A DNA stretch of 64,000 nt from Oceanitalea sp047302425 (GCF_047302425.1 NZ_CP154855.1:3410001-3474000); one strand, 5' to 3'. Shown: positions 35,039 to 43,259, numbered from the stretch's first letter. The notes: generated by a model from the letters alone, not told the origin. Numbers and translations: made by a program.

Positions 35039-36439
35039 TCACTCCTTGGCGGCGGAGGGCGAGGGCTGCTTCTTCTGGTTGCCGGTGGCGGCGGCCACGA
35101 AGGAGGCCCGCGGGCTCTGCAGGGAGCCGAGCGCGACGAGCTCGCGGCGGAAGAACAGCGCGGTGGTCCAGTCGAGGACGATGCGCACCTTGCGGTTGAA
35201 GGTCGGCATCGCCCACATGTGGTAGCTGCGGTGCATGAACCAGGCGATGGGGCCGCGGAGCTTGAGCCCGCCGACGTTCGCCACACCCTTGCCGAGGCCG
35301 AGCGAGGCGACGGTCCCGATGTTCTTGTGCTTGTAGTCCTCGAGCGGCTCGCCACGCAGGGCACGGACGAGGTTCTGCGCGAGGTGCTTGGCCTGGCGCA
35401 CCGCGTGCTGCGCGGTGGGGCCTGTCGTGGCGCCGTGCTCACCGGTGAGGTCCGGCACGGCGGCGCAGTCCCCGGCGACCCAGGCGTTCTCGACCACGCC
35501 GTCGTCGTCCGTCACCTGGAGGGTGGGCAGGGCGCGCACGCGTCCGCGCTCGTCGAGCGGGAGGTCGGAGTTGGCGAGGACGGGGTTGGCCTTGACGCCG
35601 GCCGTCCACACGACGGTGTCCGCCTCGAACTCCTCGCCGGTGGACAGCTTGATGTTCCCGTCGACGCAGGACTCGAGGAAGGTGTTGAGGTGGATCTCGA
35701 TGCCGCGGGCCCGCAGCTGCTCGAGGGCGTAGCCGCCGAGCTCCTCGCCCACCTCGGGCAGGATGCGCCCGGCGCCCTCGACGAGGACGAAGCGCATGTC
35801 CTCGCGGCGGATGCCGTCGAAGTTCTTCGCCGCGGCGCGGGCCATGTCCTCGATCTCGCCCAGCGCCTCAACTCCGGCGAAGCCACCGCCGACGAAGACG
35901 AAGGTCAGCTTGCGGCGGCGCACCTCGGGGTCCCAGGTGGACGCGGCGACGTCCATCTTGCCCAGGACCTGGTTGCGCAGCGCGGTGGCCTCCTCGACCT
36001 GCTTGAAGCCGATGGCGAAGTCCGCGAGGCCGGGGATCGGCAGGGTGCGGGCGACGGCGCCGAGGCCGATGACGAGCTCGTCGTAGGCGAGCTCGTAGGG
36101 CTCCCCCTCCTCGACCGGCTCGACGACGACGCGACGGTCCCCGTGGCGGATCTCCGAGACCGCACCGGTGACGAGCGTGCAGCCGCGCAGCTCGCGGCGC
36201 AGCGGGGCGACGACGTGGCGCGGCTCGAGGGACCCGGCAGCCGCCTCGGGCAGGAAGGGCTGGTAGGTCATGTACGACCGGGGGTCGACGATCGCGATCT
36301 CGACCTCGTCGCGGCTCATCCGCTTGCGCAGGCCGAGGGCGGTGTACAGGCCGATGTACCCGCCTCCGAGGATGAGGATGCGCTTGGTGCGGCGCGGGCG
36401 CGACACGCGGGGCGAGGCCGTTCCGGCGGAGGCAGTCAT
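35039..36439 (-). CDS. ndh: Type II NADH dehydrogenase
   Basis: A 466-residue flavoprotein. The FAD-binding motif LILGGGYIGLYTA is near residue 24, the NADH-binding motif FVFVGGGFAGVEALGE near 185, and AWVAGDCAAVPD near 320. The C-terminal part (IAWFMHRSYHMWAMPTFNRK) gives the amphipathic membrane-anchoring region. It passes electrons from NADH to menaquinone without pumping protons. The length fits the mycobacterial Ndh type. The ATG at 36439 fits. It is the last recognised chromosomal enzyme before the mobile element. Confidence 0.93.
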   Translation of the reverse strand: MTASAGTASPRVSRPRRTKRILILGGGYIGLYTALGLRKRMSRDEVEIAIVDPRSYMTYQPFLPEAAAGSLEPRHVVAPLRRELRGCTLVTGAVSEIRHGDRRVVVEPVEEGEPYELAYDELVIGLGAVARTLPIPGLADFAIGFKQVEEATALRNQVLGKMDVAASTWDPEVRRRKLTFVFVGGGFAGVEALGEIEDMARAAAKNFDGIRREDMRFVLVEGAGRILPEVGEELGGYALEQLRARGIEIHLNTFLESCVDGNIKLSTGEEFEADTVVWTAGVKANPVLANSDLPLDERGRVRALPTLQVTDDDGVVENAWVAGDCAAVPDLTGEHGATTGPTAQHAVRQAKHLAQNLVRALRGEPLEDYKHKNIGTVASLGLGKGVANVGGLKLRGPIAWFMHRSYHMWAMPTFNRKVRIVLDWTTALFFRRELVALGSLQSPRASFVAAATGNQKKQPSPSAAKE

Positions 36440-36476
36440 GTGTCGATGGTAGGTCGGTCATGTCGGGAATGCGCGG

Positions 36477-36499
36477 TGCGGGACCCCAACTGTCCCGCA
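36477..36499. terminator. Short hairpin between the small ORF and ndh
   Basis: TGCGGGAC at 36477-36484 pairs with GTCCCGCA at 36492-36499. It is downstream of the small minus-strand ORF and upstream of ndh, and may be a weak terminator or part of the ndh promoter region. Confidence 0.4.
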
Positions 36500-36512
36500 T
36501 CTCACGTCCGCC

Positions 36513-36623
36513 TCAGAGGAACTCCTCGGAGTCGTCGACGAGCAGGAGGGTGGGACGGACGCCGTTGTCCGTGACCTCGGTCTCCTCCTGCTGCGCATGG
36601 GTGCCTAGCACGAAGACGTCCAT
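36513..36623 (-). CDS. 36-residue peptide of unknown function
   Basis: A short frame from the ATG at 36623 to the TGA at 36513. Nearly every third codon position is G or C, as in real genes of this genome. A GGATGGGGAACGACG stretch upstream offers a modest ribosome-binding site. The peptide has an FVLGTHAQQEE N-terminal part, an acidic middle and ends RPTLLLVDDSEEFL. The last block resembles the start of a response-regulator receiver domain, so this could be a broken regulator. It could also be a genuine small protein or precursor peptide. No modifying enzyme is nearby. CACCA-GTG-TGGTG (36666-36678) upstream could be an operator. Confidence 0.45.
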   Translation of the reverse strand: MDVFVLGTHAQQEETEVTDNGVRPTLLLVDDSEEFL

Positions 36624-36852
36624 CGTCGTTCCCCATCCTCTCGGGCCGCCCGCCCGAGCTGGTGCCACCAGTGTGGTGCGGCCGCGGGCGGCGGGCATCC
36701 GCCGCGAGCACGGCCGGGCGTGGACGAAAGGACGACTGTGTCCGGTGCACCTCCGTAGAGAGTTTGAGAACCCTGGCCCGGCCCTGAAAACCGTGGCTTC
36801 TCGCCTGTCTCGGGGTGCCTACGAGCGTAGCGAACGGCCATCCGAACCCTCG
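36624..36852. other. Transition from chromosome to mobile element
   Basis: No gene is supported here. The left end of the integrated element must lie somewhere between the small ORF and the HTH gene. I find no tRNA or clear direct repeat to mark the attachment site; the other end lies beyond the window, so the repeat cannot be checked. Confidence 0.4.
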
Positions 36853-37218
36853 GTGACCGACTCGCGGGGTCGTGTGGTGCGGTCAGTTGGGAAGACTCAA
36901 ACCTCTCTGAGCGCCGCCGAGGTTGATGAGCTGGTGGCGCTGTACGAGCAGGGCATGACGCTAGCGCAGCTCGGTGAGCGGTTCGGCGTCTACCACCGAA
37001 CGGTGGCCGCGCACCTCGTCCGCCGTTCCGTCCCGATGCGCGTGCGAGGGCTGGCTGAGGAGCACACGTGCGAGGCTGTGAGGCTCTACGAGGGCGGGAT
37101 GACCTTGATGGAGGTTGGTCTGCATTTCGGGGTGAGTCAGGGGGCAGTGAAGAGGGCGGTGGCCGCAGCAGGTGCGACCATCCGCCCTCGGGGACGTCGG
37201 GTGGCGGTTACAGAGTGA
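36853..37218 (+). CDS. HTH DNA-binding protein with two repeat units
   Basis: A small protein of about 121 residues with two consecutive helix-turn-helix units: ELVALYEQGMTLAQLGERFGVYHRTVAAHL and EAVRLYEGGMTLMEVGLHFGVSQGAVKRA. These look like the C-terminal DNA-binding part of serine resolvases. The start is uncertain; GTG codons at 36853, 36874 and 36877 are candidates. It is convergent with the recombinase gene and the two coding ends overlap by 11 bases. It may supply the DNA-binding function that the neighbouring short recombinase lacks; that is inference. Confidence 0.65.
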   Translation: MTDSRGRVVRSVGKTQTSLSAAEVDELVALYEQGMTLAQLGERFGVYHRTVAAHLVRRSVPMRVRGLAEEHTCEAVRLYEGGMTLMEVGLHFGVSQGAVKRAVAAAGATIRPRGRRVAVTE

Positions 37219-37966
37219 AGTCCTCCTCGGAGTGCTTGGCCTCGTACTCGGCGATCGCCAGCATGATGCCGAGCTCGGGAGTCGCGGGAAGGCTCACGCG
37301 GCCTTGCCCGACGACGTAGAGGGGCACGTCGGCCTCGTCCAGCGCCTCGATGATGCGGGCGAACTCGGTAGACGGTCGGCTGAGTCGGTAGAGGTCCGCG
37401 ACGATGAGCGCCGATGCCTGCCCGTCGCGGATGGTGGCGAGGGCCTGGTCGAGCGCGGGTCGTGTCCGGCCGTTGTCGTGGAACTCGCCGCTGACCTCGT
37501 AGCCGAGCTCGGCGGCCAGGCATTGGCAGGCGGCCCGCTGGTGAGCGTGGGTTGCCCAGTTCGGGCGTGCGCTGCGGGTGTAGATCACGGCGCCCATCAC
37601 GCCACACTCGCCATCGGGTACTTGAGGGACTGTGCCTCGTTCATGCGGCGGGCGGCGACGCTCGACGGCCTCCTGGACGCGGGCGCGGACGAGCAAGATG
37701 ACACTGACCAGGCCCATGATGAGGAACTTGAGCGCATTCCAGCAGAACAGGAGCACGAGGAGGTTCAGCCAGCCCGGGCCGCCGCCCTCGATCAGCGTGA
37801 TGCAGTAGTTCGCTGCGAGGAAGTACGGGACCGCGAGGAGCATCGCGAGGATGCCCCACTTCAGGCCGCGGCGGGTGCGGATCGCGTCGAGCGCGATGTT
37901 GGTGGGCATGTAACGCCGCAGGTAGTAGCGGGCGTGGGCGCTGAGCGCCCAGAGCAGTCGGATCAT
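37208..37966 (-). CDS. Membrane protein read in frame into a serine recombinase domain
   Basis: One open frame of 252 residues from the ATG at 37966, which has an AGAGGAAA site. The first about 123 residues (MIRLLWALSAHARYYLRRYM, then two helices around FLAANYCITLIEGGGPGWLN and FLIMGLVSVILLVRA) match a membrane protein often found in actinobacterial conjugative elements. From the internal ATG at 37597 the frame reads like a resolvase catalytic domain (VIYTRSARP, then LIVADLYRLSRPSTEFARII) of 129 residues, without a DNA-binding domain. The two may be separate proteins, the second starting at 37597, or a true fusion. The nucleophile Ser context is Y-T-R-S instead of the usual Y-x-R-V-S. Confidence 0.6.
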   Translation of the reverse strand: MIRLLWALSAHARYYLRRYMPTNIALDAIRTRRGLKWGILAMLLAVPYFLAANYCITLIEGGGPGWLNLLVLLFCWNALKFLIMGLVSVILLVRARVQEAVERRRPPHERGTVPQVPDGECGVMGAVIYTRSARPNWATHAHQRAACQCLAAELGYEVSGEFHDNGRTRPALDQALATIRDGQASALIVADLYRLSRPSTEFARIIEALDEADVPLYVVGQGRVSLPATPELGIMLAIAEYEAKHSEEDFTL

Positions 37967-38168
37967 GGCGTTTCCTCTCGTGGCACGGTCAGGTGACGAG
38001 ACAGTGCGTAGAGAGTGGCCCGAGGGCCTGTCCGCGAGGGACGCCACATCAAGGAGGAATCTGCCTCCCCTCCAGAGTACGACGCTCCGGCGACATTCGT
38101 AAGAGGTGCGCCCGGGGATTCGGGCGGCGCTCGCGCACCTGTCTGGCACACACGGATGGGAGCCGGGC
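37967..38168. promoter_or_regulatory. Divergent intergenic region with an inverted GCGCACCT pair
   Basis: About 200 bases separate the minus-strand membrane/recombinase gene and the plus-strand dprA-like gene. AGGTGCGC at 38104-38111 and GCGCACCT at 38133-38140 form a perfect 8-bp inverted repeat with a 21-base spacer. The second copy is followed by GTCTGGCA, closely matching the leader at 57063. It may be an operator or an RNA leader structure. Confidence 0.4.
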
Positions 38169-39164
38169 ATGGTCACGATCACTTCTCTCGCCAAGGACGA
38201 ACGCTCCGCACGGGTCGCCCTGGCATCGACCTTGGAGCCCGACGACGCCGTGACCGGCAGGCTCCTCGCCGCGGTCGGCGCGGTCGAGACCGTGCGCCTG
38301 GCAGCCGGTGCCGGCGCACTCCCGAAGAACGTCGATGCGGTCGAGGCCAGGCTGTGGCGCAACAAGGTCGCCCCGCGAATGGATGCCCGCACGGTCACGC
38401 AGGCACTCGCGGAGACTGACCGCCTCGGGCTGCGCATCCTCATCCCCAGCGACGATGAGTGGCCGACCGCCCTCAACGATCTGGGCAACCGCGCCCCCAC
38501 CGCTCTATGGCTGCGAGGCGCTGTCTCCTACCTCACCGCGCCGCTGAACGATCGCGTCACGATCACCGGAGCCCGCGCCGCCACTAGTTACGGCGAGCAC
38601 GTCACGGGCGAACTCGCCTCCAATCTGACCCATGCTGAGCGGATCATCGTGGCCGGCGGCGCCTACGGCATCGACGCCGCCGCACACCGAGCCGCACTCG
38701 CCACAGGCGGGCAGACCCTCGCCGTCATGGTCGGCGGCTTGGATCGCCTCTACCCATCCGGCAATCGTGAGCTGCTGGCACGAGTCGGAGACCTCGGCCT
38801 GCTCGCCAGTGAGATGCCGCCCGGCTCCGCGCCGACCAAGTGGCGTTTCCTCGCCCGCAATCGCATCCTCGGTGCCCTCTCCGGTGCAACCGTCGTCGTG
38901 GAGGCCGGCTATCGCTCCAGCTCCCTCAACGTCGCCGCCCGCGCTACGCAGCTCGGACGCCCGGTCGGCGCCGTGCCCGGCCCGGTAACCAGTGCCGCCA
39001 GCTCCGGCACGCACCGGCTCCTGCGCGAAGGCATCGCGTCCCTCATCACCGACGCCACAGACGTCACGGCCCTCCTCGACTCGCCCGCAGGTGGCGGCGG
39101 GCAGGCATTCGCGCGTGAGTCGGGCATCACCCCGTCCGCTCATCGGGAGGGGCGCGCGCTGTAG
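38169..39164 (+). CDS. dprA: DprA/Smf-like DNA-processing protein
   Basis: A 331-residue DprA-family protein. The Rossmann-like core is visible as RVTITGARAATSYGEHVTGELA, IIVAGGAYGIDAAAHRAALATGG and LAVMVGGLDRLYP, with RNRILGALSGATVVVEAGYRSSSLNVA and GRPVGAVPGPVTSAASSGTHRLL after it. DprA binds incoming single-stranded DNA and loads RecA; element-borne copies may protect transferred DNA or act in defence. The ATG at 38169 is chosen because a GGGAG site precedes it; the frame extends 21 codons further. A GCGCACCT block lies 36 bases upstream. Confidence 0.88.
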   Translation: MVTITSLAKDERSARVALASTLEPDDAVTGRLLAAVGAVETVRLAAGAGALPKNVDAVEARLWRNKVAPRMDARTVTQALAETDRLGLRILIPSDDEWPTALNDLGNRAPTALWLRGAVSYLTAPLNDRVTITGARAATSYGEHVTGELASNLTHAERIIVAGGAYGIDAAAHRAALATGGQTLAVMVGGLDRLYPSGNRELLARVGDLGLLASEMPPGSAPTKWRFLARNRILGALSGATVVVEAGYRSSSLNVAARATQLGRPVGAVPGPVTSAASSGTHRLLREGIASLITDATDVTALLDSPAGGGGQAFARESGITPSAHREGRAL

Positions 39165-39221
39165 GCAGCCACTGGTCGGCGTCACCGCCAGTTGTCGCAG
39201 GTGATCCCTACGCTGGGGGTC

Positions 39222-40472
39222 ATGATCTTCACCGCTCTGCATCGCGCCCTCGGGGTCGCTCCTGGACCTCTGACGGACGAACTGCTGGATGCGGCGGTGA
39301 GCAGCGGAGTCATGGAGACGACCGACCTGGACTGGAAGTCAGAGCTGCCCCCGGCGAAGGGACTACCGCAAACAGACTTCCCCAAGGACGTTGCAGCGAT
39401 GGCGAACAGCGGCGGCGGCGTCATCGTGTTCGGAGTACGCGAGTCGCAGAAGGCCGCGACAGAGCGAGTCGACGTCGGAGAGTTCGATGAAGCGTACGAG
39501 CGATCCCTGCGCTCCGCAGCGATCACCGCTATCTCCCCGCCCGTCTTCGGCCTCAACGTGCACCGCCTCGGAACGGAGGGTGCCCGCGCTGTCGTCGTGG
39601 AAGTGCCGGCAAGCGTTGACGGGCCACACCTGATCTACCGCAACGACTACTTCGGCGCTCCGGTGCGCAACGACTCCGACACCGTATGGATGAAGGAACG
39701 ACAGATCGAGGCGATGTACCGAGCACGCTTCGATGAACGCCGCCACGCCAGCGAAGCGCTCGACAACCTGTATGCCGAGACCGCGGGCGGCCGCGCCACG
39801 AGCGAACGCGCCTGGCTGATCGCTGTCGCCCACCCGCGCGTCCCTCGCCTCCACAACCGCCTGACGCGCGACGGAGCGCGCGACGTACTGACCAAGGCCG
39901 AAGGCCTCGCCCTGTTCTACGCCGGACGTGGAGGTGTGCACCCGCTGGAAAACGTCGACCGGCACAACCCACGACCGGGATCGCGGCGCTGGGTCGCCGT
40001 CAACACCGCAACGGGCGACAGATCACAGTGGAAGGAAGCATGGGCAAGTCTCCACCACGACGGATCAGTCACGCTCGCAGCCGCAATCGGCGGCCACCGC
40101 ATGAGTAGCGACGGGTACTTCGAGGGATCGCAGGTCCAGTCGGACGCGGTCGAGTGCGGCGTCGCAGGCCTGATGGCTCTCATCCGGACGACCGCCGACG
40201 CGACGGGCAACGACGAGTACGACGTGCGCGTCGGGATCGAGTGGACCGGATCAGAGGCCCTGACGATCCTCACGGTGGATAACTTCGGCCACTCCTACGG
40301 TGGTGTCTCCACACCGTTGCACCGCTACATGCCTGTCGAGAGCACCGTGAACGCGGCGGCTGCCGACCTTGACTTCTACTGGCGTGTTCACGACCTCGCT
40401 CAGGATTGCGTCAACCAAGGCGGCGTATCAAACGTGCGGCTGATCCGTCCGCCCGAGCGCGAGGAGGCATAG
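39222..40472 (+). CDS. AlbA_2 (Schlafen-type) ATP-binding protein
   Basis: A 416-residue protein with an N-terminal AlbA_2 domain (about 20-170): an acidic-Lys block DLDWKSELP, then FPKDVAAMANSGGGVIVFGVRE and a later APVRNDSDTVWM. The remaining 240 residues form a domain I do not recognise. AlbA_2 proteins are found as ATP-binding regulators and as parts of phage-defence systems. The ATG at 39222 (MIFTALHR) has a GGGGGT site. It is the plus-strand half of a small island and faces the methylase and ParB-fold genes tail to tail. Its role is unknown; a link with the methylase is inferred from position. Confidence 0.75.
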   Translation: MIFTALHRALGVAPGPLTDELLDAAVSSGVMETTDLDWKSELPPAKGLPQTDFPKDVAAMANSGGGVIVFGVRESQKAATERVDVGEFDEAYERSLRSAAITAISPPVFGLNVHRLGTEGARAVVVEVPASVDGPHLIYRNDYFGAPVRNDSDTVWMKERQIEAMYRARFDERRHASEALDNLYAETAGGRATSERAWLIAVAHPRVPRLHNRLTRDGARDVLTKAEGLALFYAGRGGVHPLENVDRHNPRPGSRRWVAVNTATGDRSQWKEAWASLHHDGSVTLAAAIGGHRMSSDGYFEGSQVQSDAVECGVAGLMALIRTTADATGNDEYDVRVGIEWTGSEALTILTVDNFGHSYGGVSTPLHRYMPVESTVNAAAADLDFYWRVHDLAQDCVNQGGVSNVRLIRPPEREEA

Positions 40473-40520
40473 TTCTTCCGCCTCCTCTGCGGTGGGCGGC
40501 CCTCGTCCCGTAGGAGCTGG

Positions 40521-41414
40521 CTACGTCAACGTTGTCGGCGTGAGCGGCCAGCCCTGTCCGATCTCCGGAACGGATTCAGAGAGCACGGCGACCTCAGTGG
40601 CTTTGCCGACGCGATGCGCTGAGTAGTGGAGCTCAAACTCTCGACGCCGACGCGCCGCGTAGAGCTCCGCCACCTGTGGAGCGTTGTCATAGGTAAGAAT
40701 CCACGGCCTGTCTGCGACGGAGTTGAGGACCCGCGCAAGGTCTTCGTGGTCGGTTGCAGAGAAGGCGTTGAGGTACAACGAACCGGCCTTCTCGAAGTAG
40801 GGCGGGTCGGCGTAGATGAAGACATCGTCCTTGGGAGCGTACTCAGCGATGACCTCAATACCATCGCGCGACGTCGGGACGATGTTGTCTGCATAGAGCG
40901 ACAGTATTCGGATACGTTCAGCAAGGCCGTCCCGGTTGAAGCGGGCGTCGATCTTGTAATTACCCGTTTGGTCTAGCCCGCCGATCGGGCCGCCGTTGAG
41001 CACCCCGGACCTGTTCGTGCGATTGAGATAGAAGGTGGCAAATCCGAGCTGTGACAGATCGCTGGTGTCGGCGGCAACATAGATTTCGCGCTGCCGCCGC
41101 CACTCGGTGACGTCAAGCTTGGCCTTGTGGATTCGCTCGATCAGCCATCCGGGCTCGGACTGAACCGTAGTCCAGAATGCGTGGATAGCCGGGTCGAGGT
41201 CGTTGATGACGACGCGCTCGACTTGCCCCGTTACCAGGAGACTGAGACCGGCGCCGACTCCGCCCGCATACGGCTCGACGTAGGTGCAGCCTGCGAGGTC
41301 CATATCGCGGATCATCTTGCGCAGGCGCGAGTACAAGGCAGACTTTCCGCCCGGGTACCGGAGCGGTGAGATTCGCGGGCGTCGTGTGGACACCCCGATG
41401 GCGCTCGTGCTCAT
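40521..41414 (-). CDS. D12-class adenine-N6 DNA methyltransferase (Dam type)
   Basis: A 297-residue Dam-type methylase. The AdoMet-binding motif is LRYPGGKSAL near the N-terminus with VEPYAGGVGAG (FxGxG-type), and the catalytic motif is VFIYADPPYFEK, DPPY being the adenine-N6 signature. YLNRTNRSGVLNGGPIGG is the usual middle block. The ATG at 41414 (MSTSAIG) overlaps the stop of the ParB-fold gene by 4 bases. The recognition site cannot be read from the sequence. No cognate restriction enzyme is seen; the ParB-fold partner is the candidate effector. Confidence 0.88.
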   Translation of the reverse strand: MSTSAIGVSTRRPRISPLRYPGGKSALYSRLRKMIRDMDLAGCTYVEPYAGGVGAGLSLLVTGQVERVVINDLDPAIHAFWTTVQSEPGWLIERIHKAKLDVTEWRRQREIYVAADTSDLSQLGFATFYLNRTNRSGVLNGGPIGGLDQTGNYKIDARFNRDGLAERIRILSLYADNIVPTSRDGIEVIAEYAPKDDVFIYADPPYFEKAGSLYLNAFSATDHEDLARVLNSVADRPWILTYDNAPQVAELYAARRRREFELHYSAHRVGKATEVAVLSESVPEIGQGWPLTPTTLT

Positions 41415-42925
41415 GGCTTCATCACGTATCTCATGATCGAGTCGATGGAGGCCCACATTGAGAACGTTTGGTCGGGATCGACTAGGAAGTGGTGGTTGTG
41501 GTTGATCGCATTGAGCGAGTCGCCTGAGTTCGTGTACGTAACGAGCTTCCCTGTCCTGACGCCCTCGATGACCTGGATCAGGTGCTTCGGGCCGTTCGCC
41601 TTGACGTGTTCCAAGAGCCAGTTCAGGGCGTGGCCAAGTTGGACACGGCCGTTCTGGTTGTTCCCGGAGCCCTTGATGTCGATCGACTTTGCCTCCGCAT
41701 ACGCCTTGATCGACTTTTCCAGTACGGCCCGGATCATTAGGAAGGTGGCGTTAGGGAACTTTTGCACGTCGACCTCAGACAGTTCGCCGAGCAGCAGTTT
41801 CAACCCTTCGGGGTAACTCGCGGGAGCCTTGATCTGCCCGAGGTCGAGGTTCCTGAGCTTCTTCTTGGCTGGACGCTTCCTCGGAGGCTTCGGCTCCGCG
41901 GTGCCAGGCGCAGCGCTCGGAGGTTCTCCGAGACCAGGTGCCCCCGTGGGCGGAGTCGGCTTAGCGCCGGGGCCACCGGGCGGTGGGTTGTTCCCTCCGT
42001 CGGGAGTCGTCCCTGTAGTTGGGGTTGTGGGGTTAGGCGGAGCTGCTTCTCCCGCGTCAGCAACGATCTGACGCAGTTCCTTCATCAGCTGCGTGTAGCG
42101 AGGACTTGAGACCGAGTTCAGGCTGCGCGTGTTGATGTTCTCGTCGTACATCCCGCGAACGATTGCCGTAGCAACATCTTTGAAGACTTCGTCCGAGAGC
42201 GTCTTCGTGACGTTGCCGTCTGAATCCATCGTAAGCCCCGTCAGGTCAAGGAACTCTTTCGACTCGTAGATGCGCGCCAGCGTCGATAGGCCCCTGGCCC
42301 ACTTCTTTGTTGCAAGGAAGTCTTGAAGCTCGGCCTCGTCGTAATGCACGGACTTGAAGAGATTGATGATGTGCGCTCGAAAGACGAATTTGCGAACGTC
42401 GATCGTGGGATACCTAGTCAGAAGTTCACGGAGCTTCCTCCCCGCGTCGATCTGCGCCTGGAAGAACGCCGCCTGCCTGCTGGGACTCCAGGCCCGCCGC
42501 AGGTTCCCGGTGTGGATAGCCGCGATCAACTGATCCGCTTCGGTCTGGTTCGGTGCAACCATGACCCGGACCTTCGCGAGCGCAGAGCGGTCTGGCAGAA
42601 GGGCCGCCAGCGACGCGACTCGCGCCTGATAGTCGGGGACCAACATCGGGTTCTGGATGGCTTTGAGTGCAGCGAGCCTGCGGTTCCCCTCAACCATCAC
42701 ATACTTACCGCGTCGCTTTAGGACGACCGGCGTCTCGTGTGTCAGATAGCCGACCTTGCAGATGCCCTCGACAAGCGCTAACGCATCTTCGTTGACGAAC
42801 AGGTCTTCAATGATGTCGGCCTCGACCTTCGCGTCGGCCACTTCAAGGCGAACGTTTTTTGGATCGAGTTGGATTTCTTTCAGGACGTCAAGCTCAACTT
42901 CGGGCCAGTTCGAAGTATCTAGCAT
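41411..42925 (-). CDS. ParB-fold protein with unknown C-terminal helical domain
   Basis: A 504-residue protein. The N-terminal third has a ParB/Srx fold, with VRLEVADAK, then ALVEGICKVGYLTHETPVVLK and the box MVEGNRRLAALKAI. A central helical part is followed by a Pro/Gly/Thr-rich linker (about residues 300-360). The C-terminal domain (about 375-504) has NATFLMIRAVLEKSIKAYAE and LNAINHNHHFLVD, which faintly recalls HEPN-like or DUF4145 domains; this is a weak resemblance. It is translationally coupled to the methylase. It could be a nuclease guarded by methylation, or a DNA-binding partner of the methylase. Function is unknown. Confidence 0.7.
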   Translation of the reverse strand: MLDTSNWPEVELDVLKEIQLDPKNVRLEVADAKVEADIIEDLFVNEDALALVEGICKVGYLTHETPVVLKRRGKYVMVEGNRRLAALKAIQNPMLVPDYQARVASLAALLPDRSALAKVRVMVAPNQTEADQLIAAIHTGNLRRAWSPSRQAAFFQAQIDAGRKLRELLTRYPTIDVRKFVFRAHIINLFKSVHYDEAELQDFLATKKWARGLSTLARIYESKEFLDLTGLTMDSDGNVTKTLSDEVFKDVATAIVRGMYDENINTRSLNSVSSPRYTQLMKELRQIVADAGEAAPPNPTTPTTGTTPDGGNNPPPGGPGAKPTPPTGAPGLGEPPSAAPGTAEPKPPRKRPAKKKLRNLDLGQIKAPASYPEGLKLLLGELSEVDVQKFPNATFLMIRAVLEKSIKAYAEAKSIDIKGSGNNQNGRVQLGHALNWLLEHVKANGPKHLIQVIEGVRTGKLVTYTNSGDSLNAINHNHHFLVDPDQTFSMWASIDSIMRYVMKP

Positions 42926-42973
42926 TTGTCACCGCCTAGGACACTGTTCATCTCGGACAGTGCCGTCACGACC

Positions 42974-43174
42974 TCACTCATTGTGCTCTGCTCCTGCCTG
43001 CGGCAGTGAACCGCGGACGTACGCAAGGACATCGCTCCTCACGAAGCGCCAAGCGCGTCCCACCTTCTCTCCGGGCAGCGACCCCGCGCGGGCGAGTGAG
43101 AGCACTGTCTTGGTGGAGACACGCAAGAGCGCTGCCGCTTCATCAGCGGTCAGAACCTCGTTATCTTCCGGCAT
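42974..43174 (-). CDS. Excisionase-like HTH protein
   Basis: A 66-residue MerR/Xis-type winged HTH protein: VLTADEAAALLRVSTKTVLSLARAG followed by LPGEKVGRAWRFVRSDVLAYV. Such proteins assist excision of integrated elements or regulate transfer genes. The ATG at 43174 is preceded by AAGGAGG at a spacing of about 10 bases; an ATG 36 bases upstream lacks such a site. It follows the relaxase gene by 75 bases on the same strand. The ribosome-binding site can pair with a sequence at the end of the relaxase gene. Confidence 0.85.
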   Translation of the reverse strand: MPEDNEVLTADEAAALLRVSTKTVLSLARAGSLPGEKVGRAWRFVRSDVLAYVRGSLPQAGAEHNE

Positions 43175-43185
43175 CTTCTCGTAGC

Positions 43186-43259
43186 CTCCTTGTACGGGAC
43201 ACATCTTCACGCTACCAGGTCGCGGGCTTCGTAGGTTGGCGTTCAGGCGCTACAAGGAG
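43186..43259 (-). promoter_or_regulatory. Anti-ribosome-site pairing in the excisionase leader
   Basis: On the minus strand CTCCTTGTA (43259-43251) is complementary over 9 bases to TACAAGGAG (43194-43186), which contains the ribosome-binding site of the excisionase gene. The first arm begins at the relaxase stop codon. Ribosomes finishing the relaxase gene would open the structure. Confidence 0.5.

Noticed and set aside
36624..36852. A tRNA-borne attachment site at the left end of the element
   Set aside because: I looked for tRNA-like arms and a CCA-adjacent T-loop and found none; the right end is not in the window, so no direct repeat can be compared.
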